A DNA stretch of 64,000 nt from Lysinibacillus sp. OF-1 (lineage in GTDB: Bacteria; Bacillota; Bacilli; Bacillales_A; Planococcaceae). The stretch lies in NCBI RefSeq assembly GCF_028356935.1, contig NZ_CP102798.1, forward strand, positions 2,666,001 to 2,730,000, in the 5' to 3' direction. The notes under the pieces were generated by a model. It worked only from the letters and a program-made list of their open reading frames with translations, searched no databases and was not told the origin of the DNA. The position numbers and the translations under genes are program-made. Shown piece after piece: positions 24,707 through 33,146 of the stretch (positions within the stretch are counted from its first letter, which is position 1; each line of letters opens with the position of its first letter).

Positions 24707-25552
24707 CTATTCATAATAACCTTCTGTTGATTTTCTAAATGATTTAAATTGGACAGGATCATGGCCAAACCATACTTGTGAATTCGTTTCATTTGCTAAT
24801 CTTCGAATCCGTTCAACCGTCGCATTATAGCCTACAGAGTCATAGATAATGCCTGGTGGCTTAACGGGAGGACCAAAGCTTTCAGCCGTATAAATAGCAT
24901 CCGAGGCTAAAATGATGCCTCCTGTATCGGGCATCTGTATATGCAAACCGAGCATACCCCAAGCATGGCCACTACCAAAATTCAATACTTGGATTCCTTC
25001 TGCTAGCTTCACTTGATCCTCGCCACGCTTAATTAGGCGCCATTGTAGATTGTTTTTAATCCACATATCAATGTCACCCCAAACATACGCACCGTCTTTG
25101 ACGTTTCGTGCATAGGTTTGTAATGTACCGTTAAATTCGTCTTCTTGCACAATAATTGTTGCATTTGTGAACAATTCTAAGCAGCCTGCATGGTCGAGAT
25201 GCAAATGGGATGCGACAACATATTTGATGTCCTCTGGACGAACGTTTAATTCTTCTAAGCGATGATGCAAATAGCATTCTTCTGGCATATTAATAGGAAA
25301 TGCCTTTTGCGTAAATTCACCCCAACGGCCTTCTGGCCCCATAGAATTTGGATTACACGCTGTATCAAAGAGAATTTTACCCTCTGGATGGTCAATCAGC
25401 ACTGTATAAACAGGGAATTCCACAAATTCATTTGGTTGGTTTGGATGATCGATCGTTGCTGGATTATGCATGGCAATCATATAGTTTTTATCCATTCGCA
25501 TCGTACCATTGTCCATTACATACAATTTTGGGTGTTGTTTGATCATTTTCAT
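24707..25552 (-). CDS. Metallo-beta-lactamase-fold lactonase (AHL/gamma-butyrolactone lactonase family)
   Basis: 281-residue lactonase with the dizinc motif HLHLDHAG (His116, His118, Asp120, His121), a further ligand in GSGHAWG, LASDA (bridging Asp) and the final HDP histidine. The family hydrolyses N-acyl-homoserine lactones (AiiA, AttM/BlcC) or simpler lactones such as gamma-butyrolactone. Its location between an aldehyde dehydrogenase and an Fe alcohol dehydrogenase points to the simple-lactone catabolic role, with quorum quenching as a possible side activity. Start ATG 25552 (MKMIKQHPK) follows GGAG by 9 nt; the frame also opens at 25567. Confidence 0.9.
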   Translation of the reverse strand: MKMIKQHPKLYVMDNGTMRMDKNYMIAMHNPATIDHPNQPNEFVEFPVYTVLIDHPEGKILFDTACNPNSMGPEGRWGEFTQKAFPINMPEECYLHHRLEELNVRPEDIKYVVASHLHLDHAGCLELFTNATIIVQEDEFNGTLQTYARNVKDGAYVWGDIDMWIKNNLQWRLIKRGEDQVKLAEGIQVLNFGSGHAWGMLGLHIQMPDTGGIILASDAIYTAESFGPPVKPPGIIYDSVGYNATVERIRRLANETNSQVWFGHDPVQFKSFRKSTEGYYE

Positions 25553-25573
25553 GTTTCCCATCTCCATTCGTGA

Positions 25574-27007
25574 TTATTGGTTATTCCAAATTACTAGCTT
25601 CATTTCCGTCATTTCCTCTATTGCATATTTAATGCCCTCACGACCTGTGCCACTTTCCTTCACACCACCGTATGGCATATGATCTACACGATACGTCGGA
25701 ACATCATTAATAATGACACCGCCAACTTGTAATAATTTCGTGGCTTGGAAAGCAATCTCAATAGAAGGTGTAAAAATCCCTGCCTGTAAGCCATAATGGG
25801 AATCATTGATAGCTGCTATCGCATCCTCTATCGATGAGACTGTATTCACCGTAACGACAGGTGCAAAGATTTCCTCACAGGATACACGGCTCTGTGGTTG
25901 AGCATTATATAAAACAGTAGGTAATAAAATATGATTCTCAATGTGACCACCCGTTATAATCTGTGCCCCTTCCGCAACCGCCTCTTTAATCCATTGATAG
26001 GCACGCTGTTGTTCAGCTCGTGAAATCATCGTCGCTAAATCCGTCTTGCTGTCCAGTGGATCACCAATTATTAGCTGTTCTATTTTTACTTTCAGCAGCG
26101 ATAAAAATTCGTGAATCATACTCTCCATAACATAAATACGCTGCAATGAAATACACACTTGACCTTGATTTGAAAAAGCTCCCATCACAATGCGATCCAT
26201 TATACGGTCGAGTTGGACTCCTTCATCAATAATAACGCCTGCATTCGAGCCTAATTCTAATGTTACTTTTTTCAAACCAGCTCGATTACGTAAGGAAATG
26301 CCTACTGCAGGGCTTCCCGTAAACGTTATCATTTTAACGTGTGGATGTGCTAAAAACATATCCCCTACTAATTTGCCTTGTCCAGTTACAAGATTAAATG
26401 CTCCTGCTGGTAAATTGGTTTGGGCTAATAACTTGGCTAAAAAATGAGCAGATAATGCTGTTTGTGTGGCAGGCTTCAACACAATGGTATTGCCTGCCGC
26501 TAACGCTGGCCCTACTTTATGGGCTACTAGATTTTGCGGAAAGTTAAATGGCGTAATCGCTGCCACTACACCTATTGGTTCCCGTAATGTATAGGCAAAA
26601 CGCCCCTCTCCATTTTTCGAGGCATCCATCGGAATCATCTCACCCGTAAGTCGCTTCGCTTCTTCAGCCGCAAATTTATAGGTTTCAATGGTGCGATCAA
26701 TTTCTGCATAGGCATACTTTAACGGCTTCGCTGATTCCAATGAAATAATGCTTGCTGCTTCTTCCCGATGTTCCGCAAACAGCGTGGCTAAATGTTCCAA
26801 TATCTCCGCGCGTTGAAAAGCGGTTAAAGCAGCCATTTGAGGAGCTGCAGCCTGCGCACTTTCAATGGCCTCCTGTACATCCTGTTCAGTAGCCATCGCA
26901 AATTGTGCAATCACTTCCTGTGAGTAAGGAGCTTGCACCTCCATCCAGTCAGCGGTCATCTTCCATTCCCCGTTGATCCATAAGCCCTTTTTCAAAACTT
27001 GTGTCAC
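25574..27007 (-). CDS. Aldehyde dehydrogenase (candidate succinic semialdehyde dehydrogenase)
   Basis: 477-residue NAD(P)+ aldehyde dehydrogenase. ITPFNFP carries the oxyanion-hole Asn155, LELGSNAG the general base Glu251, and GQVCISLQR the nucleophile Cys285. It is the first gene of the operon (then lactonase, then Fe alcohol dehydrogenase). In a lactone pathway it would oxidise succinic semialdehyde to succinate. The sequence is also compatible with sulfolactaldehyde, glyceraldehyde-phosphate or phosphonoacetaldehyde dehydrogenases, so the substrate rests on context. AAGGAG is 6 nt before ATG 27007 and lies right beside a large inverted repeat. Confidence 0.9.
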   Translation of the reverse strand: MTQVLKKGLWINGEWKMTADWMEVQAPYSQEVIAQFAMATEQDVQEAIESAQAAAPQMAALTAFQRAEILEHLATLFAEHREEAASIISLESAKPLKYAYAEIDRTIETYKFAAEEAKRLTGEMIPMDASKNGEGRFAYTLREPIGVVAAITPFNFPQNLVAHKVGPALAAGNTIVLKPATQTALSAHFLAKLLAQTNLPAGAFNLVTGQGKLVGDMFLAHPHVKMITFTGSPAVGISLRNRAGLKKVTLELGSNAGVIIDEGVQLDRIMDRIVMGAFSNQGQVCISLQRIYVMESMIHEFLSLLKVKIEQLIIGDPLDSKTDLATMISRAEQQRAYQWIKEAVAEGAQIITGGHIENHILLPTVLYNAQPQSRVSCEEIFAPVVTVNTVSSIEDAIAAINDSHYGLQAGIFTPSIEIAFQATKLLQVGGVIINDVPTYRVDHMPYGGVKESGTGREGIKYAIEEMTEMKLVIWNNQ

Positions 27008-27016
27008 TCCTTTCTT

Positions 27017-27064
27017 TATGGTTACGTATTCATTTCAGAAAATAAAGAAATGAATACGTAACCA
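27017..27064. promoter_or_regulatory. Paired operator / large inverted repeat before the lactonase operon
   Basis: Two perfect 19-bp arms, ATGGTTACGTATTCATTTC (27017-27035) and its complement (27046-27064), flank a 10-bp A/T spacer. No T run follows on the minus strand, so it is unlikely to be a terminator. Each arm also contains a CG-centred half-palindrome (ATGGTTA-CG-TATTCAT, 5 of 7 symmetric), the form bound by LacI-family repressors. It sits between the LacI gene and the operon. Confidence 0.7.
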
Positions 27065-27072
27065 TTTTAGTG

Positions 27073-27099
27073 TAAAAAACAAACTGACATTACATCAGT
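27073..27099 (-). terminator. Terminator of the LacI gene
   Basis: AACTGA / TCAGTT stem spanning the LacI stop codon, followed by TGTTTTTT on the minus strand. Confidence 0.68.
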
Positions 27100-28088
27100 T
27101 CATTTTTACACGTTGTATTTCTTGGGAAAAGTTTAACAGACTCTGTTTGCTGGATGCAAGTACTTTTTTTTTCCATGATCTCAAATAATTTTTCGATGGC
27201 CATAAAACCAAGGTTTTCCTCTGTGGTTAAACCAACTGTTGTTAAAGCAATAGAATGATGTTTACTCAGCTCGACATTATCAATACCTATGACATTAAAA
27301 TCCTTCGGAACCTGAAAGCCTCTTTCCAAACAAAGATTTAATATTTCAATAGCGATAGCATCTGTAGCTGCGCAAATAGCTGTTGGTCTACTATCGAGTT
27401 GTAAAAGTTCCTCAAAGGCACGTTCAATATCCTTTTTATTAGTGTTCGTTAAAAAAGTAGGCACGGCTTTGGCCTCTATCCCATGTTCCTTTAAGGCCCG
27501 TTCAAATCCCTGATAGCGCCCATAAAAAGTACTCATTTGATGGGGCCCACCTATCCAGCATAAGGATTGATGCCCTAACGATAAAACATGATTGGCTGCA
27601 AGATAACCAGCATGCACATTATCAATCTCTACAAAATGTCTATTTTCTTGATGCTTACGATTAAACATAATAAACGGGATGCCTAGTTTTTCTAGTTTAA
27701 AAAACAAATCATCTTGGTACAGCATAGAAGATAAAATGATCGCGTCTGCTTTTGTTTCCAAAACCGCATTATAAATTGAATGTAAATTATCCTCTGTTCC
27801 AAAATAGACATTGACTTTATAGCCACGTGCATTAACATAATTCACGATTGCTGTTGTTGTATCAACAAAAAAAGGGTTGTGTAACGGCCCCGAAATCAAT
27901 GTTATAATGCCTGTTTTTTTCTGAACAAGCGATCTTGCTATATCATTTGGCACATAGTTTAGTTCCTCAATCGCCTTCATTACTTTTTCAATTGTTTTTG
28001 GCTTTACCAGCTCTGGCGTATTCAACACCCTAGACACGGTTGTTTGTGAGACACCAGCATGCTTTGCCACATCTTTTGAAGATACCAA
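27090..28088 (-). CDS. LacI family transcriptional regulator
   Basis: 332-residue LacI/GalR repressor. The helix-turn-helix is KDVAKHAGVSQTTVSRVLNT, followed by the hinge helix VPNDIARSLVQKKT and a periplasmic-binding-protein-like sensor domain. I place the start at TTG 28088, after GGGTGG; the frame opens at ATG 28109, but that would add an atypical hydrophobic leader and lacks a ribosome binding site. Just downstream is the lactonase operon with paired LacI-type operators, so that operon is the likely target. A further inverted repeat (28126-28145) suggests autoregulation. Effector unknown. Confidence 0.88.
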   Translation of the reverse strand: MVSSKDVAKHAGVSQTTVSRVLNTPELVKPKTIEKVMKAIEELNYVPNDIARSLVQKKTGIITLISGPLHNPFFVDTTTAIVNYVNARGYKVNVYFGTEDNLHSIYNAVLETKADAIILSSMLYQDDLFFKLEKLGIPFIMFNRKHQENRHFVEIDNVHAGYLAANHVLSLGHQSLCWIGGPHQMSTFYGRYQGFERALKEHGIEAKAVPTFLTNTNKKDIERAFEELLQLDSRPTAICAATDAIAIEILNLCLERGFQVPKDFNVIGIDNVELSKHHSIALTTVGLTTEENLGFMAIEKLFEIMEKKSTCIQQTESVKLFPRNTTCKNELM

Positions 28089-28125
28089 AAAAACCACCCA
28101 TTTCATCATTGTAAAGCTATATTAT

Positions 28126-28145
28126 ACCATTTATAGCATAATGGT
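28126..28145 (-). promoter_or_regulatory. Promoter/operator of the LacI gene
   Basis: ACCATT-N8-AATGGT inverted repeat (28126-28145) overlaps a minus-strand TATAAT -10 box, about 30-40 bp before the start. Confidence 0.5.
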
Positions 28146-28168
28146 AATAGGGAAGACCAATTATTGGT

Positions 28169-29389
28169 TTAGCCCTTTCGTTCATAGGGCTTAGCTGCTT
28201 CACTCGCTTTAAAATTGTAGACGGGTTGAATAACTTTTACAATATCCACTGTTTCCCCAATAGCAGCTGTAATTTCTGCCATTGGCTTATAGGCCATTGG
28301 TGCCTCATCCAATGTTTCTTCGTTAACAGATGTTGTCCAAACCCCTTTCATCGTGTCTTTAAAATCTTCCATATTCAACGCTTTTTTAGCCGCTCGACGT
28401 GAGAACATGCGCCCTGCTCCATGCGGTGCTGAATAATTCCATTCTGCATTGCCCTTCCCAATACAAATAAGAGAACCGTCTCGCATATTCATAGGGATGA
28501 CAAGCTTTTCTCCTTTATTAGCACGAACAGCCCCCTTACGAAGGGTCATTGTTTCTGTCTCAATATAGTTATGGATCGTATCAAAGGTATCTACAAAATG
28601 CCAATCCATCTGTTTAGCAATCGTTTCTGCAATCGTCCAACGATTCATACGTGCAAACTGCTGTGCAATCTTCATATCGTGAATATAGTCATGGAAAGCT
28701 TCACCTTCTAAATAGGCTAAATCTTTCGGAACTGGCGGGTGTTGTTCCTTATAGGCTTGAATCATCGTTTGAATCTCCTGTTCCCGTCCTTGCTGCTTAA
28801 GCTCTACTATCTTTTCAGTCAAATCTTGTCTACGTAAATTTTCATAAGCTCTCTTTTGATGCCAATTGGCAACCTTTGCCCCTACATAGCGTGAACCTGT
28901 ATGGATCAATAAATAGTAGTGATTGTCTTCATCCTTTGCCAATTCAATGAAATGATTGCCTCCACCAAGTGTCCCTAATGATAGATTGGTATAGTCATCT
29001 TTCAAGCCGCTTGCTCGAAATTGTTTACCTTCAAACTCTAAAAAATGTCGATTGGGTGATACTTCTTGATGAATGTCCTGCCCACTTGGTATATGTGTTC
29101 GAATAATGGTATCGAGCTTTTCATAATCCACTGTCGATACATTTAATTGAGCGACTAATACACCACAGCCTACATCTACACCGACAAGATTTGGTACAAC
29201 ACGACCCTGTAATTGAATGGTTGTGCCAATAACACAACCTTTCCCCGCATGATAATCTGGCATAATCCGTACCTTAGTACCTGCCATGAAAGCCTGATCT
29301 GTCAGCTCTTGAATTTGCTCGATGGCAGTTTGCAATGCTGTTTGTGCATAAATTTTGGCCTCTGTGTAACGACCTTTAATGTCAATCAT
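28169..29389 (-). CDS. rtcB: RtcB family RNA ligase
   Basis: 406-residue RtcB, which joins RNA 2',3'-cyclic phosphate or 3'-phosphate ends to 5'-OH ends using GTP and Mn2+. Metal and guanylate landmarks are NLVGVDVGCGVLVAQL, GTLGGGNHFIEL, HTGSRYVG and the nucleotidyl-histidine segment SAPHGAGRMFSRR. The protein is shorter than E. coli RtcB but matches bacterial RtcB2-like forms. No archease, RtcA or RtcR is nearby. GGAGGG lies before ATG 29389. In bacteria it probably repairs tRNA or rRNA cut by toxins. Confidence 0.93.
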   Translation of the reverse strand: MIDIKGRYTEAKIYAQTALQTAIEQIQELTDQAFMAGTKVRIMPDYHAGKGCVIGTTIQLQGRVVPNLVGVDVGCGVLVAQLNVSTVDYEKLDTIIRTHIPSGQDIHQEVSPNRHFLEFEGKQFRASGLKDDYTNLSLGTLGGGNHFIELAKDEDNHYYLLIHTGSRYVGAKVANWHQKRAYENLRRQDLTEKIVELKQQGREQEIQTMIQAYKEQHPPVPKDLAYLEGEAFHDYIHDMKIAQQFARMNRWTIAETIAKQMDWHFVDTFDTIHNYIETETMTLRKGAVRANKGEKLVIPMNMRDGSLICIGKGNAEWNYSAPHGAGRMFSRRAAKKALNMEDFKDTMKGVWTTSVNEETLDEAPMAYKPMAEITAAIGETVDIVKVIQPVYNFKASEAAKPYERKG

Positions 29390-29715
29390 GTCTATCCCTC
29401 CTTCCTATTTATACGTAAAAATGGAATGAAATGTTTCGTAGTGTTGAAAAACAAAACCATCCATAGCATTTTTGTGAAGGGTGAAAATGGGTTTCCGTTA
29501 CAGGCTACTTGCTTTCCACTCCATAAAAATGTTTCTTTTTAGCAAAGGTTTTCAAATAAAGTGAAGGGTATTCACTACTCTTTATGGAGGGGTGTTGTCA
29601 TTCATCATTTTTCCATATTGAAAATAAGAGACTATCCTTTCTCTAATCATACAAATAATGGGCTATTTTGTTTACTAGGGCTTGGATAAAAGATAAGAAA
29701 CAGATACTTTTACAC

Positions 29716-29847
29716 ATGGTGAGTGAAGCGGCTCATCGAACGCTTCCTGAAAAGGACGCAAGCAGAACGGACATCAATCCCTCGCCTTTCAAAATGGCTG
29801 CTGCTGCCATTGACATCACCTGTTCTCAACAACATGAAACGTTCTAA
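29716..29847 (+). other. Coding-like 43-codon stretch in a gene-free region, probable intergenic repeat
   Basis: 29390-29879 has no convincing gene. Within it, ATG 29716 opens a 43-codon frame (MVSEAAHRTLPEKDASRTD, then NPSPFK) ending at TAA 29847 inside a terminator. There is no ribosome binding site. The GC content is higher than the surroundings, which suggests a dispersed repeat or a gene fragment. I cannot name a family. Confidence 0.25.
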
Positions 29848-29870
29848 AAGATTATACTTTTAGAACGTTT
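29837..29870. terminator. Terminator of the dynamin-like gene
   Basis: AAACGTTCTAAAAG / CTTTTAGAACGTTT 14-bp perfect stem with a 6-nt loop. Confidence 0.78.
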
Positions 29871-29879
29871 TGCGAAGGC

Positions 29880-31730
29880 TTATTCTTCATACTGAACAGC
29901 TAATTTCTTTGGTATTTCTGGTATATCGTTTGATTTTACATCTTCTTCTTTTAACGTAAGCCTTTGTAGTGCGTACTTTTCTTGCACATCAAAAGGTATT
30001 GCAATACTTTCCATTTTATTATGCATTTGACTTCGTGCAAGTAAGCCTTTGTTGGATAAATCAATAGCTAGAATAGCCTGAACAGTTTCCTCTAGCATTT
30101 CAAGATCCTTCGTTTTCAGCGGCATTTGCTCGTTCATTAAAAATGGTAGAAGCTGCTCTTTAATATAACCCTGCGCTTCAATTAAGCAAGAAAATTCGTT
30201 TAACTTTTCAGCATAACGCTTTAATTGGCGCTTCTCTTTTGCACGTTGTTGATTTAATTCTTGTACTTTTTGTTCAATACGATGCAAGCGCTCTTTCACT
30301 AAATCCACTAAATAGGATTGTATACCTTGCATCATTTGTAATACAGTGGCTTCCGCTTGCTGTACTTTGTCATATTGAGCGACACAATCCAATTGCTGCT
30401 CATTTAATTTTTGAACTCGCTCTTTGAAAAATTCATTTTGTGTATGCTGACCAAAAATAGCTTTCATAAGCCCTTTGCCATGAATTTTTTTATGCTGCGC
30501 ATCCAAACGCTCATATTCACGGGAATATTCACTATGCATGTTGCGGTATTCCCGTAACATTTGTTGGTAATACACAGCCATTTCAGTAAACTCTTCCACC
30601 TTATCATCCTGTAAATAATCATGTTGCGAGATCGTTTGTAACAGCTGATATAATGTTTGAACTTGTTTAAATGTATTCGCTACCTGCTCGTATTCTTGCT
30701 CATATTCTTTAACAATTGCTAAATCCCGTTGATAGCGAGAAAATTCATATTGGGTATCGCCTGCATATTTCTCAATATTCTCTACAGCAGATTGAAAAGG
30801 ATCACGTTGTGGAATTACAGTTAATTCGAAGCGGAATCGTTCAAGCCATTGCAAGAAGCGGATTAAGATGGCGTAGGTTTTTTTATCACTATTTTCAGCC
30901 ACACGATGGATGTGGGCAATTAAATGATCGTACTGGCTTTTTTGCCAAAGCTCCTGGTTGTCCGTTTGTTTGGCTTCTAGTGCATCGGTTGCTGAAACCG
31001 CTACAAAATCACTCATTAAATGACCAATACGTTGTTGTTCTGAGCTCATAAATGCTGTAGCATGCTCATCGATATCAATGCCATTGATGACACATAAAGG
31101 TTCTACCCCTTTATTTTTTAATGCATCGATCAATAATAGTTCGGCATCAATCGCCATAGAACCCGCACGCAGCACCCAGAAAATTTCATCGACACGGTTC
31201 ATAAGCGCTTCTGAGAAATAAGCCATTTCGCCTCCACCTGCTTCTAATGAGACAGAATCGATAATAGTTACCGATTTTAATAAATCATTTTTCAAATAGA
31301 CTTCAAGATAATCTAAATGTTCCCGTAAAATCTGAGAGGCAAACGTATCACCAGTTGTCAGTAGCTCTAGTTTACTCATATCAAATATAGCTACAACGCC
31401 ATCTAAAAAATAGGCTTTAATCTCTTCTTGTTCACCGTAGCGTATAAATGTATTTACACCTGTTGGATGCTGATCATCAACTGATAATATTTCACGTCCA
31501 AGAAGCCCATTGACAAGTGTCGTTTTGCCCACTCGCTCTTTTCCGACTACTAAGATCATCGTTTGGTTATTGGCATCTTGAATAATCCGATTTAAATGTT
31601 TCGCTGTATCTTTCACATATGTATTTTGCACAATGATGCCATACAAATGTCGCAGGTGATCAACAAATTGTGGCAAAATATTATTCGCTGAGGTTGTATA
31701 TTCGATTGGCGTGTTGTCAATGTTCGTCAT
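29880..31730 (-). CDS. Dynamin-family GTPase-like protein
   Basis: 616-residue single-headed bacterial dynamin-like protein. The P-loop GKERVGKTT is near residue 63, the T in HPTGVNTFIRYG is the likely G2, but G3 is degenerate (TIIDSVSLEAGG instead of DxPG) and G4 reads VINGIDID rather than T/NKxD. Long charged coiled coils follow from about 340 to 530 (REYRNMHSEYSREYERL, RIEQKVQELNQQRAKEKRQ). Such proteins remodel or seal membranes. Start ATG 31730 lies 8 nt after AAGAGG. It is monocistronic. Whether it still hydrolyses GTP is unclear. Confidence 0.8.
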   Translation of the reverse strand: MTNIDNTPIEYTTSANNILPQFVDHLRHLYGIIVQNTYVKDTAKHLNRIIQDANNQTMILVVGKERVGKTTLVNGLLGREILSVDDQHPTGVNTFIRYGEQEEIKAYFLDGVVAIFDMSKLELLTTGDTFASQILREHLDYLEVYLKNDLLKSVTIIDSVSLEAGGGEMAYFSEALMNRVDEIFWVLRAGSMAIDAELLLIDALKNKGVEPLCVINGIDIDEHATAFMSSEQQRIGHLMSDFVAVSATDALEAKQTDNQELWQKSQYDHLIAHIHRVAENSDKKTYAILIRFLQWLERFRFELTVIPQRDPFQSAVENIEKYAGDTQYEFSRYQRDLAIVKEYEQEYEQVANTFKQVQTLYQLLQTISQHDYLQDDKVEEFTEMAVYYQQMLREYRNMHSEYSREYERLDAQHKKIHGKGLMKAIFGQHTQNEFFKERVQKLNEQQLDCVAQYDKVQQAEATVLQMMQGIQSYLVDLVKERLHRIEQKVQELNQQRAKEKRQLKRYAEKLNEFSCLIEAQGYIKEQLLPFLMNEQMPLKTKDLEMLEETVQAILAIDLSNKGLLARSQMHNKMESIAIPFDVQEKYALQRLTLKEEDVKSNDIPEIPKKLAVQYEE

Positions 31731-32017
31731 CCTCAAAACCTCTTTTCGTATGTATCTATAAAACTATTATAAAGGAAACCATGGCTTTTCTAATACATGG
31801 ATTGATGAAAAGAGGACAATGTACTTATGTGATTATATAGTAAATAGGAATTCATCCTTATACTTATTCGATGTCTGCTCCATATATGAGCGGTTACTCG
31901 GACTAAAGGGAACAGCGTACCCCTCTGAATTCTACTAATTTTAATAGAAGTATGAGGTATTATCATTTTTATTTACCTCTGTTTTTCTATTGCAATGACC
32001 TTTCTCCTAAATGAAGT

Positions 32018-32902
32018 CTATTCCTCTACTCCAGCCATCCGAGCGTAAACAGCGCCAAGTGTTGGCATGCCGCCTTGTGCACCAAATTTTTCTACAGACA
32101 AGGAAGCAGCAATATTGGCGAAGTATACGGCCTCATCCAACGATTGTCCCTCTACTAAAGCATAGGCTAATGCCCCATTAAACGTATCTCCTGCTCCAGT
32201 TGTATCCACAGCTGTCGTCATATAGCCTGGTACATGGATTGGATAGGAGCCATCGAAATAACATGCACCATCACTACCTCGTGTCAAAATTATTTTATTA
32301 GGATACTTTTCTAAAAGTTGCTCGAACGGCTCATTAAAAATTTCAGCACATTCTGTTTCATTTGGCGTTAAATAGCTAATATCCTCCATCCACTGCACAT
32401 CAAAATTGGCTGCTGGTGCAGGATTTAATAGGACAGAAACACCTGCTTCTTTACATAATTGAATGGCGTAGGCTGTCGTCTCTTTTGGGATTTCAAGCTG
32501 TATGATTACCATTTGACTTTTTTGTATCAATTCCTTAGAAGCTTCAAGGTGAGATGGGGATAACGCATAGTTTGCTCCAGGTACAACAACGATTCGATTA
32601 TCGTCATTGTAAAGAAGAATATTGGCAATGCCTGTAGGAGAAGAAGTACTAGTTACAATCGCATCTGTCTGAATCTGCTCCTGCTGTAAAGTGGCTTGTA
32701 ATGCCTTACCAAAATAATCCTCACCTACACAGCCAATCATTGCCACTTCACTGCCAAGACGAGCTGCCGCAACTGCTTGATTAGCCCCTTTTCCTCCAGG
32801 GACCGTTTGAAATGCATTGCCCAGAATGGTTTCCCCTTGTTTTGGAAAAGTATCCATGTGTACAACTAAATCCATATTTAAACTTCCGATCACTGTAATC
32901 AT
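32018..32902 (-). CDS. rbsK: Ribokinase
   Basis: 294-residue PfkB-family sugar kinase. GSLNMDLVVHMDTFPKQGET and GGKGANQAVAAARLG form the ribose-binding N-terminus; VDTTGAGDTFNGALAYAL carries the anion hole and catalytic Asp. It phosphorylates ribose to ribose-5-phosphate in the cytoplasm. No rbsR, rbsD or transporter is adjacent, so it is an orphan, possibly for nucleoside-derived ribose. ATG 32902 (MITVIGS) is preferred to GTG 32911. The upstream palindrome (32943-32974) shares 13 bases with the lactonase-operon operator. 31731-32017 downstream holds no gene. Confidence 0.92.
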   Translation of the reverse strand: MITVIGSLNMDLVVHMDTFPKQGETILGNAFQTVPGGKGANQAVAAARLGSEVAMIGCVGEDYFGKALQATLQQEQIQTDAIVTSTSSPTGIANILLYNDDNRIVVVPGANYALSPSHLEASKELIQKSQMVIIQLEIPKETTAYAIQLCKEAGVSVLLNPAPAANFDVQWMEDISYLTPNETECAEIFNEPFEQLLEKYPNKIILTRGSDGACYFDGSYPIHVPGYMTTAVDTTGAGDTFNGALAYALVEGQSLDEAVYFANIAASLSVEKFGAQGGMPTLGAVYARMAGVEE

Positions 32903-32942
32903 CAATTTCACTACCTTTCTTCTTTTTGATTAGCAAAAAAAG

Positions 32943-32974
32943 CTGAAATGAACACAATATTGTATTCATTTCAG
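32943..32974 (-). promoter_or_regulatory. 32-bp near-perfect palindrome upstream of rbsK (operator or attenuator)
   Basis: Arms CTGAAATGAACACAAT / ATTGTATTCATTTCAG match at 15 of 16 positions, and in minus-strand RNA the exception is a G-U pair. Seven T residues follow on the minus strand, so it could terminate or attenuate; the dyad could equally be an operator. CTGAAATGAATAC on the minus strand is identical to part of the 27017-27064 repeat. Confidence 0.55.
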
Positions 32975-33146
32975 TAGCTAATTTTATAGTAATATATTTG
33001 CAAAAACCGAAAAATCATCTAGATACTTTTCTAATATATCCAATGAAATCACTTGATAAGCAGAAACAGCAGTAATTTGAAATCCTGCATGTTCATTAAG
33101 TTTTCTATTGGAGCACCCTGGAAAAATTGAAAAGCCTCTCTACTTG

